A stretch of 64,000 nucleotides of DNA from an uncultured Anaeromassilibacillus sp. GTDB lineage: Bacteria > Bacillota > Clostridia > Oscillospirales > Acutalibacteraceae. The stretch spans positions 29,188 to 93,187 of the forward strand of contig CAKNKY010000005.1 of the NCBI GenBank assembly GCA_930987725.1. Direction: 5' to 3'. This document shows, in pieces, positions 37,535 through 46,389 of the stretch (within the stretch, counting starts at the first letter, position 1; the number at the start of each line of letters is the position of its first letter). Below the pieces are notes generated by a model. The model worked only from the letters and a program-made list of their open reading frames with translations. It searched no databases and had not been told where the DNA came from. Made by a program: the position numbers and the translations under genes.

Positions 37535-38854
37535 TTACAGCAGTTCGATGTTGGAGCGATCCTTCACATTCTTCATCGCATTGCGCGTGTCGAAGATTTC
37601 CTTCGCCAGCTTCTGAATGTGGTCGTAATCGAAGCAGGTGTGGGCCGTGCAGATCACGACGATGTCCGCATTGCGGATGAGGTCGTCCGTGAGCTCCTTC
37701 TCGCCCGTGTGGACCTTGCCCTTGTGCTTGTACTCGGGGATGAACGGATCGTAATACACCGTCTCCGCGCCCTGCTCGATGAGATGATCGATCACGTTGA
37801 GGGCCGGGCTCTCGCGGTAATCGTCGATATCGTTCTTGTAAGCCACGCCGAGCACCAGCACCTTCGCGCCGTTCATCGCCTTCTTGTTGCGGTTGAGCAC
37901 CTTCATGACGCGGTCCACCACATACTCGGGCATGCCGGTATTGATCTCGCCGGACGTCTCGATGAGGCGGGTGTGGTAATCATACTCGCGGGCCTTCCAG
38001 GTGAGATAGAAGGGATCGAGCGGGATGCAGTGGCCGCCGAGGCCCGGGCCCGGATAGAACGCCTGGAAGCCGTAGGGCTTCGTCTTGGCGGCGTCGATAA
38101 CCTCCCACACGTTGATGCCCATGCGGTTGCAGATGATGGCCATCTCGTTGGCGAGACCGATGTTGATGTTGCGGTACGTATTTTCGAGGAGCTTTTCCAT
38201 CTCGGCCACGGCCGGGGAGGAGACCTCATAAACGCCGCCGTCGAGCACATTGCGGTAGAGAGAAGCGGCAATCCTGGTGCAGTCCGGCGTGATGCCGCCC
38301 ACAACCTTGGGGGTGTTCTTCGTCTTGTATTGCTTGTTGCCGGGATCGACGCGCTCCGGCGAGAAGGCGAGGAAGAAATCCTCGCCGCACTTGAGGCCGC
38401 TCTGCTCCAGAATCGGCTTGAGCAGCTCCTGCGTGGTGCCCGGATAGGTGGTGGACTCCAGCACGACAAGCATGCCGGGATGCACATGCCGGGCGACGCT
38501 CTCCGTGGAACTCTTCACGTAGCTGATGTCGGGCTGCTGGTATTTGTCAAGGGGAGTCGGCACGCAGATAGCCACGGCGTCCACACCGGAGATGAAATCA
38601 AAATCGGACGTGGCGCGCAGGTAACCCGTCTCCACCATGTTCTTCAGCTTATCGCCCACAATGTCGCCAATATAATTGTGGCCGGCGTTGACGGAATCCA
38701 CCTTCTTGGACTGCACATCAAAACCGATCGTCTTATAACCGGCCTCGGCCATTTCCACGGCGAGCGGCAGGCCTACATATCCCAGGCCAACGATGCCGAC
38801 GACAGCCGTCTTGTCCGCAATTTTCTTCAGCAGATCGTTTTTCAGATTCGACAT
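37535..38854 (-). CDS. wbpA: UDP-N-acetylglucosamine 6-dehydrogenase (WbpA type)
   Basis: A 439-residue nucleotide-sugar dehydrogenase that makes the uronic acid from UDP-HexNAc using NAD twice. IVGLGYVGLPLAVEMAEAG is the NAD loop, VPTPLD and ESTTYPGTT follow, and the catalytic cysteine is in GLGGHCIPLDPFYLTWKA. The C-terminal UDP-binding domain starts near VLGVAYKNDIDDYRESPA. UDP-ManNAc dehydrogenase is an alternative, but the wbpB-, wbpE- and wbpD-like partners favour UDP-GlcNAc. Confidence 0.93.
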   Translation of the reverse strand: MSNLKNDLLKKIADKTAVVGIVGLGYVGLPLAVEMAEAGYKTIGFDVQSKKVDSVNAGHNYIGDIVGDKLKNMVETGYLRATSDFDFISGVDAVAICVPTPLDKYQQPDISYVKSSTESVARHVHPGMLVVLESTTYPGTTQELLKPILEQSGLKCGEDFFLAFSPERVDPGNKQYKTKNTPKVVGGITPDCTRIAASLYRNVLDGGVYEVSSPAVAEMEKLLENTYRNINIGLANEMAIICNRMGINVWEVIDAAKTKPYGFQAFYPGPGLGGHCIPLDPFYLTWKAREYDYHTRLIETSGEINTGMPEYVVDRVMKVLNRNKKAMNGAKVLVLGVAYKNDIDDYRESPALNVIDHLIEQGAETVYYDPFIPEYKHKGKVHTGEKELTDDLIRNADIVVICTAHTCFDYDHIQKLAKEIFDTRNAMKNVKDRSNIELL

Positions 38855-38912
38855 AGCTCTGTTTCCCTCATTTTCTGTAAAATTATGATTGAATCATTTC
38901 CCCGCCGGTGTT

Positions 38913-40031
38913 TTACGATTCGAGAAGAGCGTCGCACACGGCGTCAATCTCTTCATCCGTGATGTAACCGTGCATGGGCAGGCTCAGCACGCGGTCCGTG
39001 AGCTCTTCGCTGACGGGCAGGTCGCCCCTCTTATAGCCGAGCGGCGCGTAAACCTTCTGCAGATGCAGCGGGCAGGGATAATAGACCATCGTGGGAATGC
39101 CTTTTTCCTTCAGGCGGGCCTGCAGGGCGGCGCGTTCCTCCGCGCCGGCGGTGAGAATGGTGTAATAGCCGAAGCTGGAAGAGAAGCCCTCCGGGAGATA
39201 CGGCGTCTGGAAACGGCCGGACAGGCGCTCCGCATAGCGGGCGGCCGCACGGCAGCGGTGCGCGTTCTCCTCGTCAAAGGCGTGCAGTTTCGGCAGCAGG
39301 ATGGCTGCCTGGATGGTGTCGAGACGGGCGTTCAGGCCGAGGCGGACGTTCTCATATTTGAACGAACCCTTGCCGTGCACGCGGATCGACTGCAGGAGCT
39401 TTGCCATCTCCTCGTCGTCGGTGAACACGGCGCCGCCGTCGCCGTAGCAGCCCAGCGCCTTGGCCGGGAAGAAGCTGGTGGCCGAAAAATCGCCGAACGA
39501 GCAGGCTTTTCTGCCGTTGATCGAACCGCCGAAGCCCTGGGCGGCATCCTCGAGCAGGAAAAGGTTCTCTTCGCGGCAGATCGCTTCCACCTTCGGGAAA
39601 TCCACCGGCAGGCCGAACAGATCGACCGCCACAACGCCCTTCGGCTTCAGCTTGCCCTCACGCTTGACACGGTCAATCTGCTCGCGCAGCGAATCAGGCG
39701 AAAGGTTGAACGTGCGCGGATCGGAATCCACAAAGACGGGCGTCGCGCCGCAGAGGCTGATCACCTCGGCGGAAGCATAGAACGTGAAGGCAGGCACAAA
39801 CACGGCGTCGCCCTCGCCCACGCCCATGGCCATGAGCGGCATGCGGAGCGCGTCAGTGCCGTTGCTCGTGCTCACACAGTATTTGCGGCCCGTGTATGCA
39901 CACAGCTCCCGTTCCAGTTCCTCCACCTGAGGGCCGGAAATGAAGTGCGCCCCTTCGATGACCGACGCGATACCCGCGTCGATCTCCTTTTTCAAATGGC
40001 GGTACTGCGCCGCCAGATCATTGAACTGCAT
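38913..40031 (-). CDS. wbpE: DegT/DnrJ/EryC1 aminotransferase, WbpE-like
   Basis: A 372-residue PLP sugar aminotransferase. CVSTSNGTDALRMPLMAMG binds the cofactor phosphate, LEDAAQGFGG supplies the Asp/Gln, and the Schiff-base lysine is in FSATSFFPAKALGCYGDGG. In the Wbp route it aminates the 3-keto sugar. The ATG at 40031 sits 1 base after the acyltransferase stop and behind AAGGAGA; the frame to 40106 is an overlap artefact. Confidence 0.92.
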   Translation of the reverse strand: MQFNDLAAQYRHLKKEIDAGIASVIEGAHFISGPQVEELERELCAYTGRKYCVSTSNGTDALRMPLMAMGVGEGDAVFVPAFTFYASAEVISLCGATPVFVDSDPRTFNLSPDSLREQIDRVKREGKLKPKGVVAVDLFGLPVDFPKVEAICREENLFLLEDAAQGFGGSINGRKACSFGDFSATSFFPAKALGCYGDGGAVFTDDEEMAKLLQSIRVHGKGSFKYENVRLGLNARLDTIQAAILLPKLHAFDEENAHRCRAAARYAERLSGRFQTPYLPEGFSSSFGYYTILTAGAEERAALQARLKEKGIPTMVYYPCPLHLQKVYAPLGYKRGDLPVSEELTDRVLSLPMHGYITDEEIDAVCDALLES

Positions 40032-40032
40032 A

Positions 40033-40620
40033 TTACGCCTTCTCCTTTGCTTCCACCAGGCCGTTCGGCCCCTGTTGATACCGGCGCCCGCATTTGGGGC
40101 AGACAAGGTCCTCCCCCAGGGAAGCGCCGCACTCGCACGCCCAGCCCTTTTGGCGGGCGGGGTTGCCCATCATGACCGCGTGATCCGGCACATCCTTCGT
40201 CACGACGCTGCCGGCTGCGATAAACGCATTTTTGCCGATGCGGTGGCCGCAGACAATCGTCGCGTTCGCGCCGATGCTCGCGCCTTCTCCCACCGGCGTG
40301 GGAGTATAAAACTCATGGCTCGCCTGCGGATATTTGCACCGGGGCCGCTGCACGTTCGTGAACACCATCGAGGGCCCGCAGAACACATAATCCCCGAGTT
40401 CCACACCGTCATAGACGCTCACGTTATTCTGGATCTTACAGTGGCTCCCGATGGAGACGCCCGGCGCAACGTAAACATTTTGCCCGATGTTGCAGCCTTC
40501 GCCGATGTGTGCGCCGGTGCTGATGTGGGAATAGTGCCAGATTTTCGTGCCCGCACCGATCTCTGCGCCATCATCGACACAGGCGCTGGGATGCACAAAA
40601 TACTGCTTTTGTTCTTCCAC
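40033..40620 (-). CDS. wbpD: WbpD-like sugar N-acetyltransferase with C-terminal zinc ribbon
   Basis: A 195-residue left-handed beta-helix acetyltransferase (hexapeptide repeats from residue 17 on, for example [17 protein letters not shown], then [20 protein letters not shown]) that would acetylate the 3-amino group. The catalytic His is probably in KIWHYSHI. Odd feature: after the usual end ([10 protein letters not shown]) comes a four-cysteine ribbon, [20 protein letters not shown]. First gene of the wbp run, with a near-consensus promoter upstream. Confidence 0.92.
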   Translation of the reverse strand: MEEQKQYFVHPSACVDDGAEIGAGTKIWHYSHISTGAHIGEGCNIGQNVYVAPGVSIGSHCKIQNNVSVYDGVELGDYVFCGPSMVFTNVQRPRCKYPQASHEFYTPTPVGEGASIGANATIVCGHRIGKNAFIAAGSVVTKDVPDHAVMMGNPARQKGWACECGASLGEDLVCPKCGRRYQQGPNGLVEAKEKA

Positions 40621-40721
40621 GCTCTTTCTCAGATCCTTCCGGGAGAATTTCGCGCAGCCCTTCCCCGGCGGAAACGGCCGGGAACCGGAGATCGCGCGGT
40701 GCTGTTCTCATATACCGATTT

Positions 40722-40750
40722 ATTATACCCCGCCCGGGAAGACTAGTCAA
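40722..40750 (-). promoter_or_regulatory. Sigma-A promoter of the wbp operon
   Basis: Minus-strand TTGACT (40745-40750), 17-base spacer, perfect TATAAT (40722-40727). Confidence 0.88.
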
Positions 40751-40818
40751 TAATTCCGCGCGAAATTGGCTTTGAGCAGCCGAAAAAAACAGCGGAATAT
40801 GGAAAATGGACGCGTGTG

Positions 40819-40847
40819 TTGACATTGACCACGCCGCGCAGTATCAT
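40819..40847 (+). promoter_or_regulatory. Sigma-A promoter of the DegT aminotransferase-esterase pair
   Basis: Perfect TTGACA (40819-40824), 17-base spacer, TATCAT (40842-40847). The leader to the ATG is about 130 bases. Confidence 0.75.
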
Positions 40848-40981
40848 GAATTCGGAACAGAGATTTTTGCTGCCCGCACGGCTCAACGCCGGTGCGGCGC
40901 CGCGTCCTGCGCCAGAATATGGTATGCAGACCGGAGCGCGGGCGGCATTGCCTAAAATATAAAAGAATCGAGGAAAACAGC

Positions 40982-42157
40982 ATGAGCCAGTTTACAAAGC
41001 GGGAGAACTTCATTCCTTATAACCTGCCGGACATCACGGATGCTGAGATCGAAGAGATGACGGCCACACTCCGCTCTCTCTGGATCGCTAAGGGACCCCG
41101 CACCATCAAGTTTGAACAGGAATTTGCCGCTTATCTGGGCGCCAAGCACGCCGTTTCCGTCAACTCCTGCACGGCGGCGCTTCATGTTTCCCTGCTCACG
41201 CAGAACATCGGCCCCGGCGATGAAGTGATCACCACACCGATGACGTTCGCCTCCACAGCGAGCACCATTCTGCACTGCGGCGCAACACCCGTGTTTGCCG
41301 ACATTGACTACCGCACCGGCTGCATCGATCCCGACGAGATTGAGAAAAAGGTGACGCCGCGCACCAAAGCCATTGTACCCGTGCACTACAGCGGCCAGGT
41401 CTGCGATCTGGACCGCATTTATGAGATTGCGGACCGCCATGGCCTTTACGTTTCCGAGGACGCCGCCCATGCGCTGTGGAGCCGCTACAAGGGCCGCCTC
41501 ATCGGCAACAAGCTCAAGGGCGCCGCGAGTTACAGCTTCTACGCCACCAAAAACCTCACGACGGGCGACGGCGGCATGCTGGTGACGGACGACGATGCCA
41601 TCGCGGAGCGCGCGCGCATCCTTGTGGGCCAGGGCATGAGTCACAACGCCTGGAACCGCTATGCAAAGGGCGGAAGCTGGCGCTACGACATCGTGGAGCC
41701 GGGCTACAAATACAACATGTTTGATCTGCAGGCGGCGCTCGGCCTTGTGCAGCTCTCCCGCATGGAGGAGATGCAGAAGCGGCGCCTGGCCATCGCGGCG
41801 CGCTACCAGGAAGAGTTCGCCAAAATCGACGGCGTGGAACCGCCCTTCGTGCCGGATTACGCGACGCACTGCTGGCACCTCTATGTGCTGCGCGTCGTGC
41901 CGGAGGTCCTGACGATCGACCGCGATCGCTTCATCGTGGAACTCAACGAGCGCAATGTGGGCACAAGCGTCCACTTCATCCCGGTGCACACGATGACGGC
42001 CTTCCGCAAGCTCGGCTGGAAGGAGGGCGACTTCCCGAATACCGAACGCCATTTCGAGCGCATCATCTCGCTGCCGCTCTATCCCTCAATGACGGACGAA
42101 CAGGTGGAGTATGTCATCGAGGCTGTGCGCGATATCGCCGAAAAATACCACCGCTGA
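40982..42157 (+). CDS. DegT/DnrJ/EryC1/StrS aminotransferase
   Basis: A 391-residue PLP-dependent sugar aminotransferase. SVNSCTAALHVSLLTQNIG binds phosphate, SEDAAHALWSRYKG carries the Asp and His, and the lysine is in YSFYATKNLTTGDGG. The ArnB/PseC-like wording (SCTAALH, YATKN) suggests a C4 aminotransferase, unlike the WbpE-type enzyme of the opposite operon. Start at the ATG at 40982 after GAGGA. Its nucleotide-sugar substrate maker is not in the window. Confidence 0.92.
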   Translation: MSQFTKRENFIPYNLPDITDAEIEEMTATLRSLWIAKGPRTIKFEQEFAAYLGAKHAVSVNSCTAALHVSLLTQNIGPGDEVITTPMTFASTASTILHCGATPVFADIDYRTGCIDPDEIEKKVTPRTKAIVPVHYSGQVCDLDRIYEIADRHGLYVSEDAAHALWSRYKGRLIGNKLKGAASYSFYATKNLTTGDGGMLVTDDDAIAERARILVGQGMSHNAWNRYAKGGSWRYDIVEPGYKYNMFDLQAALGLVQLSRMEEMQKRRLAIAARYQEEFAKIDGVEPPFVPDYATHCWHLYVLRVVPEVLTIDRDRFIVELNERNVGTSVHFIPVHTMTAFRKLGWKEGDFPNTERHFERIISLPLYPSMTDEQVEYVIEAVRDIAEKYHR

Positions 42158-42178
42158 TCGGCCGGAGGTCCTGCCTGT

Positions 42179-42949
42179 ATGGCTTATTTCAAGGGAAGCA
42201 TCTATTCCGAGACGCTGAAAATGCGTTCCGGGCTTTCGGTTGTGACACCGAAGCACTGCCACGGCCTGCGGGATGACCCGCCGAAGGCTGTTTTCCTGCT
42301 GCACGGCCTTTCCGACAACTGCGACGACTGGACGGTAAACTGCCCGCTGCCGATGCTGGCCGATCGCTATCGCCTTTCGTTCTTTATGCCGGAGGTGCAG
42401 CGCAGCTTTTACACCGACATGGCGTTCGGCCCTCCGTATTTTTCCTATGTTTCGGAGGAACTGCCGCGCCTGTGCGCGGAGTTTTTCCCGCTGACGCTCC
42501 GCCGTGAGGATACGTTCGTGATGGGCCTCTCCATGGGTGGATACGGCGCGCTCAAGTGTGCGCTCACCCACCCGGAGGAATTCGGGGGCTGCGCCGCCTT
42601 TTCTGCCGCATGCGACCTCGAGGAAGCGCGCGGCTATGTGCCGGACGCCCTGCTGCAGGAGATGCGCGGCGTGTTCGGAATGGCGCTCACACTCTCCGAG
42701 AAAAACGATCTGCAGGCCCTGGCGCGCTGCTGTGCAGCTTTGCCGGCGCCGGAACAGCCCCGCCTCTTTCTGACCTGCGGGACGGAGGACTTCCTGCACG
42801 CGCAGAATGTGCGTTTTTCCTCGCTGCTCAAGGAGCTCGGTCTTCCGGCCGTTTACCGGGAAGGGCCGGGCGCTCACGAGTGGGGTTTCTGGACGAAATC
42901 GCTGGAGGAAGCATGCGCACACTTTTTCCGGGAGCGCACGGAACCGTGA
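42179..42949 (+). CDS. Esterase of the S-formylglutathione hydrolase/tributyrin esterase family
   Basis: A 256-residue alpha/beta hydrolase. The nucleophile elbow is GLSMGGYGAL (GxSxG), preceded by the oxyanion region LLHGLSDNCDDW; the Asp is in CGTEDFLHA and the His in GAHEWGFW. It is cytoplasmic, with no signal peptide. It lies 21 bases after the aminotransferase, behind GGAGG, so is likely co-transcribed. It could trim an acyl group from a sugar or lipid, but that is inference from position. Confidence 0.9.
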   Translation: MAYFKGSIYSETLKMRSGLSVVTPKHCHGLRDDPPKAVFLLHGLSDNCDDWTVNCPLPMLADRYRLSFFMPEVQRSFYTDMAFGPPYFSYVSEELPRLCAEFFPLTLRREDTFVMGLSMGGYGALKCALTHPEEFGGCAAFSAACDLEEARGYVPDALLQEMRGVFGMALTLSEKNDLQALARCCAALPAPEQPRLFLTCGTEDFLHAQNVRFSSLLKELGLPAVYREGPGAHEWGFWTKSLEEACAHFFRERTEP

Positions 42950-42975
42950 CCGCACCGCGCGGCTAAATCAAAAAC

Positions 42976-43034
42976 AAGAGCACGCCGCCCTTTCCCGTTG
43001 GCCCGGGGAAGGGCGGCGTGCTCTTTGCTTTTTG
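42976..43034. terminator. Bidirectional Rho-independent terminator
   Basis: A 17-bp GC-rich stem (42976-42992 with 43009-43025) followed by TGCTTTTTGC on the plus strand, between the convergent esterase and rqcH genes. Confidence 0.85.
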
Positions 43035-43035
43035 C

Positions 43036-44805
43036 TTATTTTCCGGCTTCTGCGAGACGCTCCGCCAGTTCTTTTTCAGGCGTGACATAGAGCGTGCTGT
43101 TCGTGGTATAAATGACCATGCCGGGCTTTGCGCCGTTCGGCTTGCTCACATTGCGCACCTGTGTGTAATCGACGGGCACCTGTGCGGAATCGCGGCCCCG
43201 GCTGTGCCAGGCGGCGAGCATGGCCGCCTCGCGCACATCCTGCTCGCCCGGCTCGCGCCCCTCCGTGACGAGGATCGTATGAGAGCCGGGAATATTCTTC
43301 GTATGGAACCAGAGATCGCGGTTGTTTGCCTGCTTCATGGTGAGCTGATCGTTCTGCCGGTTGTTGCGGCCCACCAGGATGAGGAACCCACCGGAGGAGC
43401 GGAAGCGCATCGGGGCTGCCGGCCCGGCTGCCCGGCGCTGCTTGCCGCGCGGCGGACGGATATAGCCCTGGCCGACGAGCTCCTGGCGGATCTCGGAGAG
43501 ATCACGCTCCGTCTCGGCGCGGCTGAGCTCCTCGAACACCGTGTCAAGGTAGGCAAGCTCCTCCTCCGCCTGGGAAATCTGCTCCGTAAGCTTCTCCTCT
43601 GCCGTGCGGGCCTTTCGGTATTCTTTGAAATACTTCTGCGCGTTCTGCGAAGGCGTGAGAAGCGGGTCCATGGGGACCTCCACGAGCGGCATCCCTTCCT
43701 CATAGAAGTTTTCCAGCTTTGTGGAGAAAGCGCCCTTTTCCAGCCGGTAAAGATTGGCGCTGATAAGTTCGCCGTTCAAACGCAGTTCTTCGCGCCTGGC
43801 GCACTGATCCAGCTCCGCGCGCTGCTTGTTGATCTTGTTCGACAGGCGCTCGGAAGCATTTGCCAAGAGGCGGAGCAGATCCTGGGAGCGAACGCGCATG
43901 CGGTCAATCCGGTCGCGCTCGTCATAAAACGCATCCAACAGTTCGGAGCACGTGCCATATTTGCGCACGATGGCTGCGAGACCGTACTGCTCAATGGGGA
44001 AAAAGGTGAAATCGAGCGGTTTGCCGTCCGGCTTCACGGCCATGTGCGGCACGCCTGCCACCTCCCGGACGGTGGTGAACAGGCGATCGAGGAAGAACGG
44101 AAGGCGCAGCCAGTGCTCCTCCCCCATCTGCCCCAGAGCCGGATCCGTGCCGCGGGCGGCGTGAAAAGCCACCTCGCGCGCCACAATCGGGGAAACGCCC
44201 TGCAGTGAGCTGAGCACCGCCTTGCTCAGCGGCATGGCCGGCGGCATGGAACGGATGCGATCCGCCGCTTCGGCGGGGGAAACTTCCAGCGCACAGAGCT
44301 TGTCCTGCGGCGGCGGCAGCTCATAGCGCAAGCCGGGCAGCACCAGGCGCTCCGACGTCATCTCCGCGTCCACGCGCTTGAGGGCGTCGATGATCTTCCC
44401 GTTCTCGTCCACAAAAATGATGTTGCTGTAACGGCCCATGATCTCCACATAGAGGGAGAGGGCCACGTGGTCGCCCAGCTCGTTCACGGCGTCGAACACG
44501 AGGCGCAGCACGCGCTCCAGGCCGGGCTGCTCCACGGCGGAAAGACGCGCGCCCTGCAGCCGCTTGCGCATGAGCATGCACAGCATGGGCGGCTGGGGCG
44601 GGTTTTCCGGCACAAAGCGCGTGAAATGGATGCGCGCGCTGTTGGCCCGGGCAGAGAGCAGCAGCTTGAAATGATCGGTGTATGTCCGCAGCAGAAGAAC
44701 AATCTCCTCCTGATTCGGCTGATAAATCTTTTCCACCCTGGCTTCCAGGGCGGCGTCTGTCAGCTCCTTGCGGATATGGTGCAGAAATGCTCCGTCAAGA
44801 GCCAT
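43036..44805 (-). CDS. rqcH: Ribosome-associated quality control protein RqcH (NFACT family)
   Basis: Binds stalled 50S-peptidyl-tRNA and adds C-terminal alanine tails that mark the nascent chain for degradation. It has 589 residues: NFACT-N domain with SLYVEIMGRYSNIIFVD, a helix-hairpin-helix part, a long coiled coil (about 330-430) and the NFACT-R domain (FLILVGRNNRQNDQLTMKQA, DLWFHTKNIPGSH). At the position of the Asp97-Arg98 pair needed for tailing in B. subtilis there is Glu97-Arg98. Start ATG at 44805 after GGGAG. Last gene of the trmK-nif3-methyltransferase run. Confidence 0.95.
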   Translation of the reverse strand: MALDGAFLHHIRKELTDAALEARVEKIYQPNQEEIVLLLRTYTDHFKLLLSARANSARIHFTRFVPENPPQPPMLCMLMRKRLQGARLSAVEQPGLERVLRLVFDAVNELGDHVALSLYVEIMGRYSNIIFVDENGKIIDALKRVDAEMTSERLVLPGLRYELPPPQDKLCALEVSPAEAADRIRSMPPAMPLSKAVLSSLQGVSPIVAREVAFHAARGTDPALGQMGEEHWLRLPFFLDRLFTTVREVAGVPHMAVKPDGKPLDFTFFPIEQYGLAAIVRKYGTCSELLDAFYDERDRIDRMRVRSQDLLRLLANASERLSNKINKQRAELDQCARREELRLNGELISANLYRLEKGAFSTKLENFYEEGMPLVEVPMDPLLTPSQNAQKYFKEYRKARTAEEKLTEQISQAEEELAYLDTVFEELSRAETERDLSEIRQELVGQGYIRPPRGKQRRAAGPAAPMRFRSSGGFLILVGRNNRQNDQLTMKQANNRDLWFHTKNIPGSHTILVTEGREPGEQDVREAAMLAAWHSRGRDSAQVPVDYTQVRNVSKPNGAKPGMVIYTTNSTLYVTPEKELAERLAEAGK

Positions 44806-44831
44806 GGGAGACACTCCCTTTCATTGGGAAC

Positions 44832-45605
44832 TTATTGGGACGCCTCACCGGGGCGTCCCCAGTAGGCGGTCGTCTCATTCGGCAGCAGAAGAACGCCGTC
44901 CTTCGCATGCGCGGCGAAAACAGCCCGAAGCGAATCGGTGTACCTGTCAAAGCCTTCCTCCCCTTCGCGCAGGCTGTAAGAGGAGGAATAGCAGCGGCGC
45001 AGGAATGCGTCCTCCGTATAGTGCAGTGGGTGCGGGAACACCCAGCGCTCCGGTTCTCCGCCGAAAAACAGGCGGATATCCGCCTCCGTGCGCGTGAAAT
45101 CGCCGCCCATAAAGCCGGCAAACTGCGGGCAGAACCGGCGGAACACGGAGGAAAGCGACCGCATGACGGGGGCTTCCTCCACACGGGCATTCCACACGAG
45201 GAGCGCCGCCCCGCCCGGCCGGAGGATGCGCAGACATTCGCGGCGGAACGCAGCAGCGGAAAACCAGTGAAACGACTGCGCCGCCGTCACGAGGGAGACG
45301 CTGCCGTCCGGCAGGCCGGTCTCCTCCGCCGTGCCCTTCCGGCAGGAGAAGCCGGGGATAGCCCCCAGCTCCCGCTGTGCCTGCGCGCGCATCTCGTCGT
45401 TCGGCTCCACGGCGCACACCGTGCAGCCGAGGCCCAGAAGCAAGCGCGTAAACAGCCCTGTTCCCGCGCCGATGTCGGCGGCCTCCGCCCCGGCCGCACC
45501 GCGTTCCCGCAGCTTTTCGGCCAGCTCCGGCGGGTAGCCGGGACGGGCGGCGGCATAAGCCTGCGATTTGCCGGTGAACCGGCTCGCGGCGCTCTCTTTC
45601 TGCAT
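44832..45605 (-). CDS. Class I SAM-dependent methyltransferase (Methyltransf_11 type)
   Basis: A 257-residue methyltransferase, substrate unknown. ADIGAGTGLFTRLLLGLG is the SAM loop, CAVEPNDEM the acidic residue for ribose, and TAAQSFHWF the post-motif region of ubiquinone/trans-aconitate-type enzymes. The ATG at 45605 follows AAGGGGGAA; the frame to 45890 is a shadow of nif3. It lies 13 bases after nif3 and 26 before rqcH. Confidence 0.9.
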   Translation of the reverse strand: MQKESAASRFTGKSQAYAAARPGYPPELAEKLRERGAAGAEAADIGAGTGLFTRLLLGLGCTVCAVEPNDEMRAQAQRELGAIPGFSCRKGTAEETGLPDGSVSLVTAAQSFHWFSAAAFRRECLRILRPGGAALLVWNARVEEAPVMRSLSSVFRRFCPQFAGFMGGDFTRTEADIRLFFGGEPERWVFPHPLHYTEDAFLRRCYSSSYSLREGEEGFDRYTDSLRAVFAAHAKDGVLLLPNETTAYWGRPGEASQ

Positions 45606-45618
45606 CCTGCTTTCCCCC

Positions 45619-46389
45619 TTACACGAAGCGGGACGGCGCGGCGGAGGATGAGGCGACGCGGAACGAGACGGCGGGGAAGGCCGCCGCCAGCTTTTGGCAG
45701 AGCGGATCGAGCACGACGGCCTCCGTGTGAAAATGACCCGCCACGACGAGCGTGAGGCCGCTCTGGCGGGCCGCCAGCAGCTCGTGGTGCTTGGCCTCCC
45801 CGGTGACGAACGCCTGCACACCGGACTGCTCCGGCACCGGCGCGCAGAAAGCGCCGGCGCCGCTGCACAGGCCCACCGTGCGGATCTCACCGGCGCCGGG
45901 AGTGAACTCGACGGCCTCGCAGCCGAGCGATTCCTTCACATGGCGGGCAAACGCTTCCGGAGAGAGGGGCGAAGGCAGCTCGCCGCAGAGCGATTCCGGC
46001 AGGCCGGAGGGCTCGTCCAGCGAGAGCGGCCGCACCCGGGAAAGGCCCAGGCGCTCCGCCAGGCAGGTGTTCACGCCGCCGGGCGCCAGATCCAGATTCG
46101 TGTGCGCGCAGATGGCGGCGATCCCGGACGCGCAGAGCAGATACGGGGCGGAACCGGGAAGCAGACGGCGCAGCGGGTCAAAAATCACGGGGTGGTGACT
46201 CACAATGAGCTGTGCCCCGGCTTCCTTTGCCTCCTCCACAACGGCAGGCGTGATGTCGAGCGCAAGAAGGGCGGCCGAAACGCTCTCCTCCCCGCTGCCG
46301 GCGAGCAGGCCGGCGTTGTCAAAGCTCATGGCGGTGGCAAACGGAGCCCAGCCATCGAGCCAATCGTAGATCATGCGAACCGTGGTCAT
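45619..46389 (-). CDS. Nif3-like dinuclear metal centre protein
   Basis: A 256-residue Nif3/YqfO/DUF34 protein that forms a toroidal hexamer with two metals per subunit; proposed roles include GTP cyclohydrolase-like or metal-handling functions. Metal motifs: SHHPVIFDPLRRL, ICAHTNLDLAPGGVNTCLAE and VAGHFHTEAVVLDPL. It lacks the extra middle PII-like domain of longer forms. It overlaps trmK by 4 bases (ATGA), the usual trmK-nif3 pairing in Firmicutes. Confidence 0.94.
   Translation of the reverse strand: MTTVRMIYDWLDGWAPFATAMSFDNAGLLAGSGEESVSAALLALDITPAVVEEAKEAGAQLIVSHHPVIFDPLRRLLPGSAPYLLCASGIAAICAHTNLDLAPGGVNTCLAERLGLSRVRPLSLDEPSGLPESLCGELPSPLSPEAFARHVKESLGCEAVEFTPGAGEIRTVGLCSGAGAFCAPVPEQSGVQAFVTGEAKHHELLAARQSGLTLVVAGHFHTEAVVLDPLCQKLAAAFPAVSFRVASSSAAPSRFV

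Larger units (their letters stand above)
40621..40981. other. Divergent intergenic region of the glycan locus (361 bases)
   Basis: No gene seen. It contains two predicted sigma-A promoters in opposite directions whose -35 boxes are about 68 bases apart. The stretch 40850-40975 has no recognisable motif. Confidence 0.7.
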
